Shown here: one piece after another, positions 24,893 to 32,247 of the stretch
Layout of the letters: the number at the start of each line of letters is the position of its first letter
Position numbering within the stretch: the first letter of the stretch is position 1
Assembly: GCA_007123715.1 (NCBI GenBank)
Contig: SKKO01000130.1
Location: 1 to 32,247 of the forward strand
DNA from: Balneolaceae bacterium
GTDB lineage: Bacteria; Bacteroidota; Rhodothermia; Balneolales; Balneolaceae
Direction of reading: 5' to 3'
Length of the DNA stretch: 32,247 nucleotides
Notes under the pieces: model-generated
Seen by the model: the letters and a program-made list of their open reading frames with translations, nothing else
Told to the model about the DNA's origin: nothing
Databases searched by the model: none
Position numbers and translations under genes: made by a program

Positions 24893-26083
24893 ATGTCTAA
24901 TGACCTCCAATCTTTTTACAGGCACATTGCTCAAACGAGCGATGGACCTATGGGCTTGGAGATAGATCGGGCTGAAGAGTGCTTTCTTTATACCACCGAC
25001 GGCAAACGCTATGTTGATCTGATTTCCGGTATTGCAGTAAGCAGTCTTGGCCACAGGCACCCTGCTGTTATCGATGCAATCAAGAAACAGGTTGACAAGC
25101 ACCTTCACGTGATGGTTTACGGAGAATTTATCCAGTCACCGCAAAGCCGGTTAGCCAAACTTCTTTGTGACCAGCTTCCCGAAAAGCTTGATCGCGTTTA
25201 TTTTGTAAACAGTGGCACCGAAGCCAATGAGGGAGCCATTAAACTTGCAAAAAAGTACACCGGCCGTCATAAGCTGGTGGCATTTCACAACAGCTATCAC
25301 GGAGATACACACGGTTCATTAAGTGTAACCGGTCGCAATATTTATCGTGATCCGTATGAACCGTTATTGCCTGGCGTACATTTTATTGATTTTAATGATG
25401 CTGCCGGATTGAAGGAGATTGATGATTCAACAGCAGCCGTGATTATGGAACCCATCCAGGGCGAGGGAGGGATTATACCCGCGGAAAAAAATTGGCTTAA
25501 GGCTATCAGAAAAAGATGTGATGAAACGGGTACACTATTGATATTTGATGAAATACAGACCGGCTTTTTCAGGACAGGAAGCCTGTTTGCTTATCAATAT
25601 TACGATGTTATACCTGATATTTTATGTCTTGCCAAAGCGATGGGCGGGGGGATGCCGATCGGGGCTTTTGTCTCTTCGAGTGAGATTTTTGAAGTTTTCA
25701 AGTATGAACCACCGCTCAATCACGTAACTACATTTGGCGGGCATCCGGTGAGTTGCGCGGCGGCACATGCCAATCTTAGAGTGCTGCTTTCCCAGGATTT
25801 TGCGGAAAAAGCCTTGGCAATCGAAAAAACCGCACGAAGAATATTAAAAGGCCACGGAATTGTTGAGCTGCGGGGCCGGGGTGCCATGCTCGGTTTGCAG
25901 CTGATGAATGCAGATCTGACCGCCAAAGTTGTGAAAGATTGTTTCAGTAAGGGGATTATACTTGGTTGGACTCTCCATTCCAATTCACTTATCCGGATTG
26001 CGCCGCCACTCATAATTGAATTGGAGCATTTACAGGAAATTTTTCAAAGAATTATGGAAGCCGTAATAAAACATGTAAACTAA
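24893..26083 (+). CDS. Class III PLP aminotransferase (acetylornithine/ornithine type)
   Basis: The ATG at 24893 gives a normal 396-residue enzyme; an in-frame start 54 nt upstream would overlap the previous gene. Class III motifs are VNSGTEANEGAIKLA, FHNSYHGDTHGS, MEPIQGEGG, LIFDEIQTGFFRTG, and the PLP-binding Lys248 in LAKAMGGGMPIG. It is closest in style to acetylornithine (ArgD), ornithine (RocD) and related omega-aminotransferases. It has no arginine or proline genes beside it, so the substrate is open. It ends 18 bp before the stop codon of the convergent kinase gene. Confidence 0.9.
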   Translation: MSNDLQSFYRHIAQTSDGPMGLEIDRAEECFLYTTDGKRYVDLISGIAVSSLGHRHPAVIDAIKKQVDKHLHVMVYGEFIQSPQSRLAKLLCDQLPEKLDRVYFVNSGTEANEGAIKLAKKYTGRHKLVAFHNSYHGDTHGSLSVTGRNIYRDPYEPLLPGVHFIDFNDAAGLKEIDDSTAAVIMEPIQGEGGIIPAEKNWLKAIRKRCDETGTLLIFDEIQTGFFRTGSLFAYQYYDVIPDILCLAKAMGGGMPIGAFVSSSEIFEVFKYEPPLNHVTTFGGHPVSCAAAHANLRVLLSQDFAEKALAIEKTARRILKGHGIVELRGRGAMLGLQLMNADLTAKVVKDCFSKGIILGWTLHSNSLIRIAPPLIIELEHLQEIFQRIMEAVIKHVN

Positions 26084-26101
26084 GGCGGGATACCGGGATT
26101 G

Positions 26102-28924
26102 TTATTCTTTGCAGCTTTCCGCGATACGTTTCATTTGAGCACTCCCTTTAGCTATCTTTGCAACCTCTGTCCAGTAATGAAGAGAGGTCTGCAGAAGTGA
26201 ACGCCCGGTGGATAGATCACCTTGTTTACAATAAGATTCTGCCTTTACTGCCCTTGCTTCTGCAATAAATGGACTGTAATTGCTATGTCCGATTGAATTC
26301 AGGATCTCCATTGTTGCTGTTGCAGCCTGCAAGGCATTGTCTGTCTCTTTCATGAGTAAAAATCTTCTAGCATGTAAAAGCTGTTCAACCACCGGTTGTA
26401 TATCGCCCTGTGAAAGTCCGTCTGAAACGGTTTTATATTCATCAAGCAGATACCCGGCAGTTTCAGGATCTTTCCGTTCTATTGCCTGGTTTGCTGCATA
26501 TAACAAAGATACCTGATGTATGATTGGAAAGCCCATCTCACGGGCTTCAGCCAGCATCCTTTCAATTTGATGTTGTGCTTCAACACTTCCAGGTTTGCGC
26601 TGTGCCAGGATTCTGAATCGCTGCAGGTCAATAAATGCCTGTGTTCGCTGCGGTACAGCGTCAGGTTCAAATTCCAGATAAGCTGAATACGCAGTTTCTG
26701 CAAAATCATCCATTCTAAGATCCATAGATGTTTGAAGTTTGCGAATCAGCCAAACCGGGGTTAAGGAGTGCCGGGGTTCAGCCTGAGTTCCGATATCCCA
26801 CATTCGCTGAAATACAGGAAGAGCTTTATGTGGCTGCCCTGTAAAGGTATAAGCTCTGCCAAGGTCGTCGAGTACCACGGCATGATTAAAGCTGATCTCG
26901 CCATAAATTTTTTCAGCCAGCTCAAGGGTTTCTTCAATAATAGGTATCGATTCCAGTGCTCTGGCACTCTGGTATAAAGCATTTGCATAGATTCTTGCAG
27001 CGCTCATAATCTGTGGATGTTCTGTGCCTTGATGCAGGGTTTGTGTGAGATTCCATGCACGCTCAGCGGTTGAAAATCCCTCTTCATGAAGGCCGATATG
27101 ATATTGAGCATCTTTAAGGAACAGAAGTGCATCAATACAGTTTGTATTGAGTTCCGTTTCTGAACAAGCCAGTTCAACTGCTTTTTCGGCGCTATTATGT
27201 GCACCATGAAAGTCGCCAAGAAGGCTTTTGGAGTCGTGTATAACCAGATAGAGGCTGCTGCGCAGGTCAGCTGTATTTTCAATCTGATCAAGATCACTAA
27301 GGGTCGATTCCGCAAGATTTAATCCTTCCTCAAAGGCCCCGAAAACATTTCTTGTAAACGCATAGGAGTAACGTATCTCAGCAGTTGTAAGTGCATCCAG
27401 TTCAACGCCTCCTTCAATAAGTTTAAGAGCTTGTTCCAGATGTTCAGCTGCCTGATTCATCTGGCTCAGACCAAAAAAACTTTTCCCGATTACGGCATGC
27501 ATTTCAGCGGCAAGTGTTGGCTGGTCGGCAAGTTTTTCCTGCACCATATTGGCGCCTTGATGTAATAAATCCAGGGCGGTTGGAATTTCACCAGGCCGCA
27601 CATGCGGATTTGCAGCCGTAATCATCTCAACCATGAACTCTTTCATCGCAACAGCCCGCTCGGATTCAGCCAGTCTCTGCTCGGCTTCAATCCGGGTTTG
27701 CTGAGATTGCCAAAGAATAATGGATATGGAAACAGAGAGTGTCAGAAATATGAGCAATGAAAGAAGGGCAGCAGTTTTATTTCGCTGTATAAATTTCTGC
27801 ATTCGGTACTTCCTGGAATCTAAACGTGCCATCACCGGCTCATTGTTCAAATAGTTCTTCAGATCACGCCCAAACTGTTCAGCAGAGTCATAGCGGAGTT
27901 CTGGTTCAATACGCAGCGCAGTCATCACAATGTCATCCAGTTCTCTGCTCAGACGTGCCTGAATGATGCCGGCAGGTTTTTTTTCAGATTGTTTGAATAG
28001 TACGGAAGGCCTTTGAAGCGGATTTTCCTTCATGTAATTCAGCATTTTTACCTGTCTAAGTTCATCAAACAGGTAAGGCCTGCGGCCTGTCAGTAATTCA
28101 TGAAGGATAAGCCCGAGAGAGTAGACATCAGATGCTGTATTGACGGGGCTTCCTTCCAGCTGTTCCGGTGAAGCATATTCCGGCGTCATCAATGCCTGAT
28201 TTTCGCGGGTCAGCCTTTGTAAGGGGGCCGCTTCAAATTCCGGTGAAAAAGCTTTTGCAATGCCAAAATCCAGCAATTTTATTACACCATCATGAGTTAC
28301 AAAAATGTTGGATGGTTTCAGATCCCTGTGAATCACAAGGTTTTTATGGGCATGTTGTACCGCATTACAGATTTGTAAAAAAAGACGAATCCGTTCTTCC
28401 AGGTTTAAATTGTTGGAATTGCAATATCTTGTAACAGGCATACCATCAACATATTCCATAATGAACCAGGGAATGCCATGCTCTGTAACTCCGGAATCGA
28501 TGATCCTTGTGATGTTTGGGTGATCGAGAAGTGCAAGAAATTGCATTTCCTGTTTAAAGCGCTTTATAACAGCGGGATTGTAACCCGAAAAATGGATGAA
28601 TTTTGCAGCGGCCTTCATTTTATACTGCCCGTCATCCCGCTCAGCAAGATAAACCGAACTCATCCCGCCGGTGTCGATCAGGTTTCGAATTGACCAAACT
28701 CCCAAATTTTTTGGAACAGGAGGTTCGATATAATCTGATATCCGGTCACTTAAATGGTCAAAATAATCAGATGCCTCATCTTCTGAACGTTTTAAATCAA
28801 TCAAAAGGTCTTTTATCTCCTGTGTGAGTGAAAAGTTTTCAAGTTCAGCAGTGAAATCTTCCAGGTTCATTTCACCAATTGTATCATAAACCTCAAGCGC
28901 TATATCCCAGGCTTTTGCATCCAT
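26102..28924 (-). CDS. Transmembrane Ser/Thr protein kinase with C-terminal TPR repeats
   Basis: This 940-residue protein has three parts. After a ~72-residue N-terminal helical region comes a PknB-like kinase domain (~75-365) with a Gly-rich loop at DTGGMSSV (84-91), ATP-anchoring Lys108, HRDLKPSN with catalytic Asp201, DFG at 219-221, and an activation segment ending TPEYASPEQL. All key residues are present, so it should be active. A single membrane helix follows (~383-404, TAALLSLLIFLTLSVSISIIL). The remaining ~530 residues are helical pairs of the tetratricopeptide type, such as LGRAYTFTGQPHKALPVF, predicted to be outside the inner membrane. This layout suggests a sensor that reads a periplasmic partner and phosphorylates cytoplasmic targets. 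It is transcribed alone. Confidence 0.93.
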   Translation of the reverse strand: MDAKAWDIALEVYDTIGEMNLEDFTAELENFSLTQEIKDLLIDLKRSEDEASDYFDHLSDRISDYIEPPVPKNLGVWSIRNLIDTGGMSSVYLAERDDGQYKMKAAAKFIHFSGYNPAVIKRFKQEMQFLALLDHPNITRIIDSGVTEHGIPWFIMEYVDGMPVTRYCNSNNLNLEERIRLFLQICNAVQHAHKNLVIHRDLKPSNIFVTHDGVIKLLDFGIAKAFSPEFEAAPLQRLTRENQALMTPEYASPEQLEGSPVNTASDVYSLGLILHELLTGRRPYLFDELRQVKMLNYMKENPLQRPSVLFKQSEKKPAGIIQARLSRELDDIVMTALRIEPELRYDSAEQFGRDLKNYLNNEPVMARLDSRKYRMQKFIQRNKTAALLSLLIFLTLSVSISIILWQSQQTRIEAEQRLAESERAVAMKEFMVEMITAANPHVRPGEIPTALDLLHQGANMVQEKLADQPTLAAEMHAVIGKSFFGLSQMNQAAEHLEQALKLIEGGVELDALTTAEIRYSYAFTRNVFGAFEEGLNLAESTLSDLDQIENTADLRSSLYLVIHDSKSLLGDFHGAHNSAEKAVELACSETELNTNCIDALLFLKDAQYHIGLHEEGFSTAERAWNLTQTLHQGTEHPQIMSAARIYANALYQSARALESIPIIEETLELAEKIYGEISFNHAVVLDDLGRAYTFTGQPHKALPVFQRMWDIGTQAEPRHSLTPVWLIRKLQTSMDLRMDDFAETAYSAYLEFEPDAVPQRTQAFIDLQRFRILAQRKPGSVEAQHQIERMLAEAREMGFPIIHQVSLLYAANQAIERKDPETAGYLLDEYKTVSDGLSQGDIQPVVEQLLHARRFLLMKETDNALQAATATMEILNSIGHSNYSPFIAEARAVKAESYCKQGDLSTGRSLLQTSLHYWTEVAKIAKGSAQMKRIAESCKE

Positions 28925-29346
28925 AAATCAGTTCAACAAAATGTTTTGAAAATAATTTAAAATTCCGTGATCCATTTCGAATCAAAATTTCGTCTGTTAA
29001 AATAAATCCCGAAGAGAATGTTTTCAATTGTTTAATGGTGAAATCAAAGAATATAAAGATCATACTTTATTTGATGCTACATGATTGATCGGGAGTGTCA
29101 GATTTGGTGTTAAGTGCAGAGCCGAATCAAAAAAATTGATATATGAAATGAAATTTTCGTTGATGATAAATAGAATTTGTGACATCTCTGAGAGTGGGAA
29201 CTGACGGAACACCGATTCATCCTGTTACCACAAGAGGAGAATCCATTGTAATTCCAGATTAAATCAAAAATTACTGTTGGCACCAATTAGCCAAATAAGG
29301 TTAAAAAATCGTGAATTGATTACCTAAAATAAATAATCAGAAAACT
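28925..29346. other. Intergenic region upstream of the kinase and the small gene
   Basis: This ~420-bp A/T-rich divergent spacer must hold promoters for the minus-strand kinase and the plus-strand small gene. I found no clear TTTG / TAnnTTTG pair. It contains a 27-codon GTG-started frame at 29179-29262 and one copy of a short motif repeated 240 bp downstream, both listed separately. Confidence 0.4.
29179..29262 (+). CDS. Possible 27-residue peptide (doubtful)
   Basis: A GTG-started frame encodes a 27-residue peptide containing GTDGTPIHPVTTRGES and ending IVIPD. It would be ignored, except that its PIHxVT stretch recurs, in the same sense and with 16 of 19 identical bases, in the small gene at 29347. 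It may be a decayed duplicate of that gene's core or chance. There is no clear ribosome binding site. Confidence 0.2.
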   Translation: MTSLRVGTDGTPIHPVTTRGESIVIPD

Positions 29347-29469
29347 ATGAAAACAATCAGCAGTGAAAACCAAATAGCGCAAAATAGTTCACCTGGAGTT
29401 TCAGAAAAGGAAGTTTTTGGCACGGTTGACTGGGAAACCGGTGATCCAAAACCGATTCATGTGGTTACC
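29211..29469 (+). repeat. Two copies of a 19-bp motif, 240 bp apart
   Basis: ACCGATTCAT-NNN-GTTACC occurs at 29211-29229 and at 29451-29469. Sixteen of 19 bases are identical, and the spacing is exactly 240 bp. The first copy lies in the intergenic peptide frame and the second inside the 76-codon gene, both reading PIHxVT. Flanking bases are only weakly similar. Confidence 0.45.
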
Positions 29470-29577
29470 TATGATCTCACCTGCTCACATGATCTGAACC
29501 GTCGCCGGCTACGACATACTTCGGAAAACTTTTCTTCTATTGCGGAATGTGGATTTAAAAAAACAACTGAAAAATGA
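29347..29577 (+). CDS. Small protein of unknown function, overlapping the next lipoprotein gene
   Basis: This 76-residue product lacks a signal peptide. Its stop codon overlaps the ATG of the lipoprotein gene at 29574 by 4 nt (ATGA), the arrangement seen for real coupled genes, which argues against a chance frame. The stretch VDWETGDPKPIHVVTYDLTCSHDL looks like the first strand and loop of a radical SAM/SPASM protein (PIHVVWELTxxCDLxCxHC), but the CxxxCxxC cysteines are missing; the corresponding positions read His, Arg and Thr. It could therefore be the degenerate remnant of a radical SAM gene or a genuine small protein. A precursor-peptide role is possible but no modifying enzyme is adjacent. 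Confidence is moderate that it is translated and low for any function. Confidence 0.45.
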   Translation: MKTISSENQIAQNSSPGVSEKEVFGTVDWETGDPKPIHVVTYDLTCSHDLNRRRLRHTSENFSSIAECGFKKTTEK

Positions 29578-30374
29578 AACGAATATCAGAAATAATCAGG
29601 TCGTATATCGCGGGAGTTTCACTAACAATCATAACACTTTTCTTTATCTCATGCGGTACTTACAGTAATGATACTGATGAAACAGACGGATTTAGAGATG
29701 GAATTTTAAACGAAATCAGGGATTTGTTAAGTGATGACATGATCAGTTCTATAGAAAATGATCTCGGTATGCCTATCCATCGTGGCGCATATCCTCCTGA
29801 TTTAGACTTATTTTATGGAGAAGAATTCACAGCAGGCAGTCTTACGGTCGAAAAGGCACCGCAACTGCTTCACAGGTCAACTGTTGCCAGCGACCAAGGC
29901 AATAATGAACCGGGTACTGCCTGGGCCGACCGTACGTTCCGGTTTAGCAACCAGGATATGCAAAACTATACAATCCGTTTTGAAACACGTGCTACACGGT
30001 CCGACAACGAACCTGTAATTTCTGACAGAGCATTCATTATTGGCCAGGATAACCGCTTTACAATTTTTGTATATGTGGAAAGTGAAAGAGAGGAGGGTGT
30101 TGTAAAAAGCATTCGCATATTTTCTGGTATTCTAACAGATGGGGGAATATCCGAACCTTATAACAGTACATTCATGATTGATAACAGAGGGATAAGGGGG
30201 ATTATACCGAATGGTACGGGCCGCTCATTTGTAGATGGAAAAGGAATTTCATTGCTTGCTGAATGGCCTGCAGGAAAAATCGCTGGCAAAGATTTTCAAA
30301 ACAAGCCATGTGAATGCGATGAAATGTATGATCAGCACTGGTATGGTGCAGGCTCCGAAAATTCCGGAATCTGA
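29574..30374 (+). CDS. Lipoprotein of unknown function
   Basis: The 266-residue product has a lipoprotein signal (basic MKRISEIIRSY, hydrophobic core, lipobox FISC with Cys27). The mature part is a helical start (~36-60, DGILNEIRDLLSDDMISSIENDLGMP), then mostly beta-strand sequence. It contains two further cysteines close together near the C-terminus (NKPCECDEMYDQ), which could form a disulfide or bind metal. I do not recognise the family. It overlaps the upstream small gene by 4 nt and is followed by another lipoprotein gene 90 bp away, so it may belong to a group of exported proteins made together. Surface or periplasmic location is inferred from the lipobox. Confidence 0.8.
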   Translation: MKRISEIIRSYIAGVSLTIITLFFISCGTYSNDTDETDGFRDGILNEIRDLLSDDMISSIENDLGMPIHRGAYPPDLDLFYGEEFTAGSLTVEKAPQLLHRSTVASDQGNNEPGTAWADRTFRFSNQDMQNYTIRFETRATRSDNEPVISDRAFIIGQDNRFTIFVYVESEREEGVVKSIRIFSGILTDGGISEPYNSTFMIDNRGIRGIIPNGTGRSFVDGKGISLLAEWPAGKIAGKDFQNKPCECDEMYDQHWYGAGSENSGI

Positions 30375-30464
30375 GATTGATTTTTAGAGATGCTCTGAAA
30401 CGGGGATAATGGTTCATGCTTTTCAATACAAACTTAAACAATAAATAACTTATACTTAATTACG

Positions 30465-31040
30465 ATGAGAATTTTTTGGCAAATAATAAATCTTATATTT
30501 TTACTGACCGTGGTTTTTGCTTGTTCCGACAATGTAAATAATGCATCAGGCCCTGATGAAATATTTGGCTACATATCAGTAACTGTCACCGGTGCGATTG
30601 ATGCAGTGCACGAATGCGACAACAATGCCAGTTGTGTGGTGAGTTTCGGTGAGGTAGTAACTGAAATAGGAAGTACAACGATCTATACATGGGGGATTGA
30701 AGCTGGAGATTATACCACGTTCCTGCCATTTAGTATTAATACGACATCCTTAAATTCGCCTGTCAGCAGGCCGGCACCCGGTACATATACCATTGGTTCA
30801 GGAACGGCCCCATCGTTTGAAGCCGGTTACAGCAATATCGAAGGCGGATTGAATGATGATTTTAGTTTTGAAACCACAGAAAGCGTAGGCGGTTCACTGG
30901 TCATTGAAACATCCACCAGTGATCGGGTAACCGGCAGTTTTGAATTTAATGCCATTCACATTGATGAAGGCGACAACAGAACGGTTACGATTACAGGAAC
31001 TTTTGAGGCGGTGAGTGAGGATCTGTTAGCCGGCTTGTAA
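30465..31040 (+). CDS. Lipoprotein of unknown function, paralogue of the gene at 31447
   Basis: The 191-residue product has a lipoprotein signal (MRIFWQIINLIFLLTVVFAC, Cys20) followed by SDNVNNASGPD. The mature part looks all-beta with Ser/Thr-rich strands. It shares three blocks with the protein at 31447: SDN.ASGPD after the Cys, SRPAPG.Y.IGS in the middle, and GG.L.IE.S..DRV.G.FEF.A near the end. Two cysteines (ECDNNASC) may form a disulfide. The family is unknown to me. It is likely a small beta-sandwich on the cell envelope, and no enzymatic residues stand out. Confidence 0.8.
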   Translation: MRIFWQIINLIFLLTVVFACSDNVNNASGPDEIFGYISVTVTGAIDAVHECDNNASCVVSFGEVVTEIGSTTIYTWGIEAGDYTTFLPFSINTTSLNSPVSRPAPGTYTIGSGTAPSFEAGYSNIEGGLNDDFSFETTESVGGSLVIETSTSDRVTGSFEFNAIHIDEGDNRTVTITGTFEAVSEDLLAGL

Positions 31041-31446
31041 ACTATATCAACTTGAGAAGAAACCGGAAGTAGTGATTACGAGAAGTGAAATGATGGTGAT
31101 AGATTAGTCTATAAGCTCTTGGAATCAAACAGATTGCCAAATCTTTTCACATATCTACATCTGATCAGTCATAAAATACTTCAGCACGAAGTGGCAAATC
31201 CCATCAGGTTAGCCATTTTTTTAAATGGTTAATCAAGTACATGTAATAGATATTATTTTACTTAAATTCTTTTGAAAATAATTTTAAAAAAAATTCAGAA
31301 ATATGATCTGAATTTCATTTTTTTTACGCGTATAAGTCATATGTTCAGCGACGAACTTTTTGATGAAACAAAAGGCAACAGATTATAAACCCAGAGAATA
31401 AAAAATTTGAGTTTTTATTCAGCCAATAACCAAATTTGAGATATAA
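31041..31446. other. Intergenic region between the two paralogous lipoprotein genes
   Basis: These ~400 bp are without a gene. They hold a 10-bp stem-loop at 31209-31232 (TTAGCCATTT / AAATGGTTAA, one mismatch, 4-nt loop) and a terminator-like hairpin at 31291-31325. A weak promoter-like pair, TTTG at 31406-31409 and CAAATTTG at 31431-31438, lies just before the next start. The two lipoprotein genes therefore look separately transcribed. Confidence 0.45.
31291..31325. terminator. Rho-independent-like terminator, possibly bidirectional
   Basis: AAATTCAGA (31291-31299) and TCTGAATTT (31307-31315) form a perfect 9-bp stem with a 7-nt loop, followed by CA and a run of eight T. A run of A precedes the stem, so the structure also works on the other strand. 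The stem is A/T-rich, which lowers confidence. It lies 250 bp after the upstream lipoprotein stop. Confidence 0.45.
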
Positions 31447-32040
31447 ATGAATAGAATGAAAAGATTCCACAGAATATACCTTTTAACCATGCTTTTTTCA
31501 CTATCTGTATTATTTTCCTGTTCAGATAATGCATCCGGACCGGATGATGGCCCTTCCGGAAGGGGACAGGCTTCATTTACGATTACCGGAGATATTTCAG
31601 GGCAAAAAACCGGAATTGCTGAGTTTTACAGTTTTTCTGCATTCGGAGTACATTCATGGACAATCGATATATTTGATATTGGACCATCTACATTTGAACT
31701 TTCCTTTGTAAGGGTAGGTAATTCTCCGATTTCACGTCCGGCCCCCGGAAACTATTCTATTGGTTCAGATTTTCTGAATTCCAGCGGTTTTACCGCATTT
31801 TATACTCACGGAACCGGTAACAATGCAACTGAATATGCCCCATTATTTTCTGGTTTTTGCTCGGAGAATACAGAAGAAGGAGGCACACTTACCATTGAAA
31901 ATTCTTCAGATGATCGTGTTAGCGGAAAGTTCGAATTTAAAGCCAGTGACTACGATTTTGATGAATCAGGTAATTGTGAGGTTCTCGGTACGATTACCGT
32001 GAAAGGAGAGTTTGATGCCAAAAGAACATCATTAAATTAA
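31447..32040 (+). CDS. Lipoprotein of unknown function, paralogue of the gene at 30465
   Basis: The 197-residue product has a lipoprotein signal with a basic start (MNRMKRFHRIY) and lipobox LFSC (Cys25); the ATG at 31456 is an alternative that keeps it. SDNASGPDDGPSGRG follows the Cys as a flexible, acidic tether. The body is all-beta by eye and shares the blocks SRPAPGNYSIGS and GGTLTIENSSDDRVSGKFEF with its neighbour at 30465, from which it is separated by ~400 bp. The pair probably arose by tandem duplication and then diverged strongly. Two cysteines (GFCSEN and GNCEV) could pair. Its function is unknown. Confidence 0.8.
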   Translation: MNRMKRFHRIYLLTMLFSLSVLFSCSDNASGPDDGPSGRGQASFTITGDISGQKTGIAEFYSFSAFGVHSWTIDIFDIGPSTFELSFVRVGNSPISRPAPGNYSIGSDFLNSSGFTAFYTHGTGNNATEYAPLFSGFCSENTEEGGTLTIENSSDDRVSGKFEFKASDYDFDESGNCEVLGTITVKGEFDAKRTSLN

Positions 32041-32057
32041 CTTGACAAAGAATAATT

Positions 32058-32102
32058 ACAGGCATACATTATATGTACAAAATATATGTAATATATGCCT
32101 GT
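32058..32102. promoter_or_regulatory. Long inverted repeat covering the radical SAM start codon
   Basis: Two 20-nt arms (32058-32077 and 32083-32102) with a 5-nt loop match at 17 of 20 positions; the outer nine, ACAGGCATA / TATGCCTGT, are perfect. The right arm contains the ATG at 32095. In RNA it could hide the start codon. As DNA it could be an operator. It could also end the lipoprotein transcript, whose stop is 17 bp upstream, though no T-run follows. Confidence 0.6.
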
Positions 32103-32247
32103 ACCCATTCACGGACGCGGAGCCGCTCACAATCCTGAAAACCGGTTTCATTCTACCCACCTTGAATATGAACCTGATGAAGTTACAGGCCGATTAGACC
32201 GTCCAAAAACAGTATTGATTCCCGATCATACTACTCAGATTATTTCA
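32095..32247 (+). CDS. PA0069-family radical SAM protein (3' partial, N-terminus only)
   Basis: Only 51 codons are inside the window. They begin MPVPIHGRGAAHNPENRF, the characteristic opening of the PA0069 family of radical SAM proteins (P-I-x-G-R-G-A-x-x-N-P-x-N-R-F), and go on to Asp/Glu-rich sequence, as expected. The CxxxCxxC cluster motif lies beyond the window edge, so the call rests on the N-terminal signature alone. The family's reaction is unknown. The start codon sits in the right arm of a 20-nt inverted repeat, which may affect translation. Confidence 0.8.
   Translation, partial: MPVPIHGRGAAHNPENRFHSTHLEYEPDEVTGRLDRPKTVLIPDHTTQIIS

Noticed and set aside
31406-31438. Promoter-like TTTG-N21-CAAATTTG before the last lipoprotein gene
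   Set aside because: The -7 element ends only 8 nt before the first ATG, so the transcript would be almost leaderless. It was kept only as a note in the intergenic entry.
1-32247. CRISPR arrays, tRNA or rRNA genes, insertion sequences, prophage genes
   Set aside because: I looked for regularly spaced direct repeats, tRNA-like cloverleaf sequence, transposase or integrase motifs and phage genes and found none.

Overview
The window looks like chromosome from a Balneolota or Bacteroidota bacterium (a Balneolaceae relative would fit). The signs are many lipoboxes ending in Cys, weak Shine-Dalgarno sites, several TTTG / TAnnTTTG-like promoter elements, two GH92 enzymes, and moderate GC content judged by eye. 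No rRNA, tRNA, CRISPR array, prophage or insertion sequence was seen. The genus is inference.

Region 1 (2-13550) is a tight six-gene plus-strand cluster for alpha-mannoside use. It holds a long-form mannose-6-phosphate isomerase-like protein (cut by the window start), an MFS sugar porter, a secreted GH92 mannosidase, a lipoprotein of the (alpha/alpha)6 glycosidase type, a second secreted GH92 with an extra N-terminal beta-sandwich, and a secreted GH38-type mannosidase. Four exported glycosidases would trim mannose from a glycan, the porter would import it, and the isomerase would pass it to fructose-6-phosphate. No SusC/SusD pair and no recognisable sugar kinase are visible.

Region 2 (13551-17706) carries three separately spaced plus-strand genes: a seven-repeat beta-propeller lipoprotein, a phosphotriesterase-like lipoprotein, and a DASS/SLC13 sodium:anion symporter preceded by two operator-like palindromes.

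Region 3 (17734-20866, minus strand) holds a three-gene ABC exporter/YtrA-type GntR operon with overlapping genes and a 28-bp dyad in front of its first gene. A structured non-coding stretch, a secreted DinB-fold protein and a very acidic small protein lie beyond it.

Region 4 (20908-26083) contains anmK, a conserved protein often labelled 3-methyladenine DNA glycosylase (minus strand), and a plus-strand run of a UbiA prenyltransferase, a thioredoxin-like protein and a class III aminotransferase.

Region 5 (26102-32247) contains a transmembrane Ser/Thr kinase with TPRs (minus strand), a small ORF overlapping a lipoprotein gene by 4 nt, two paralogous lipoproteins, and the start of a PA0069-family radical SAM gene whose start codon lies inside a long inverted repeat. 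The strongest candidates for new biology are the lipoprotein glycosidase with its GH92/GH38 partners, and the small gene with its surrounding repeats near 29.2-29.6 kb.
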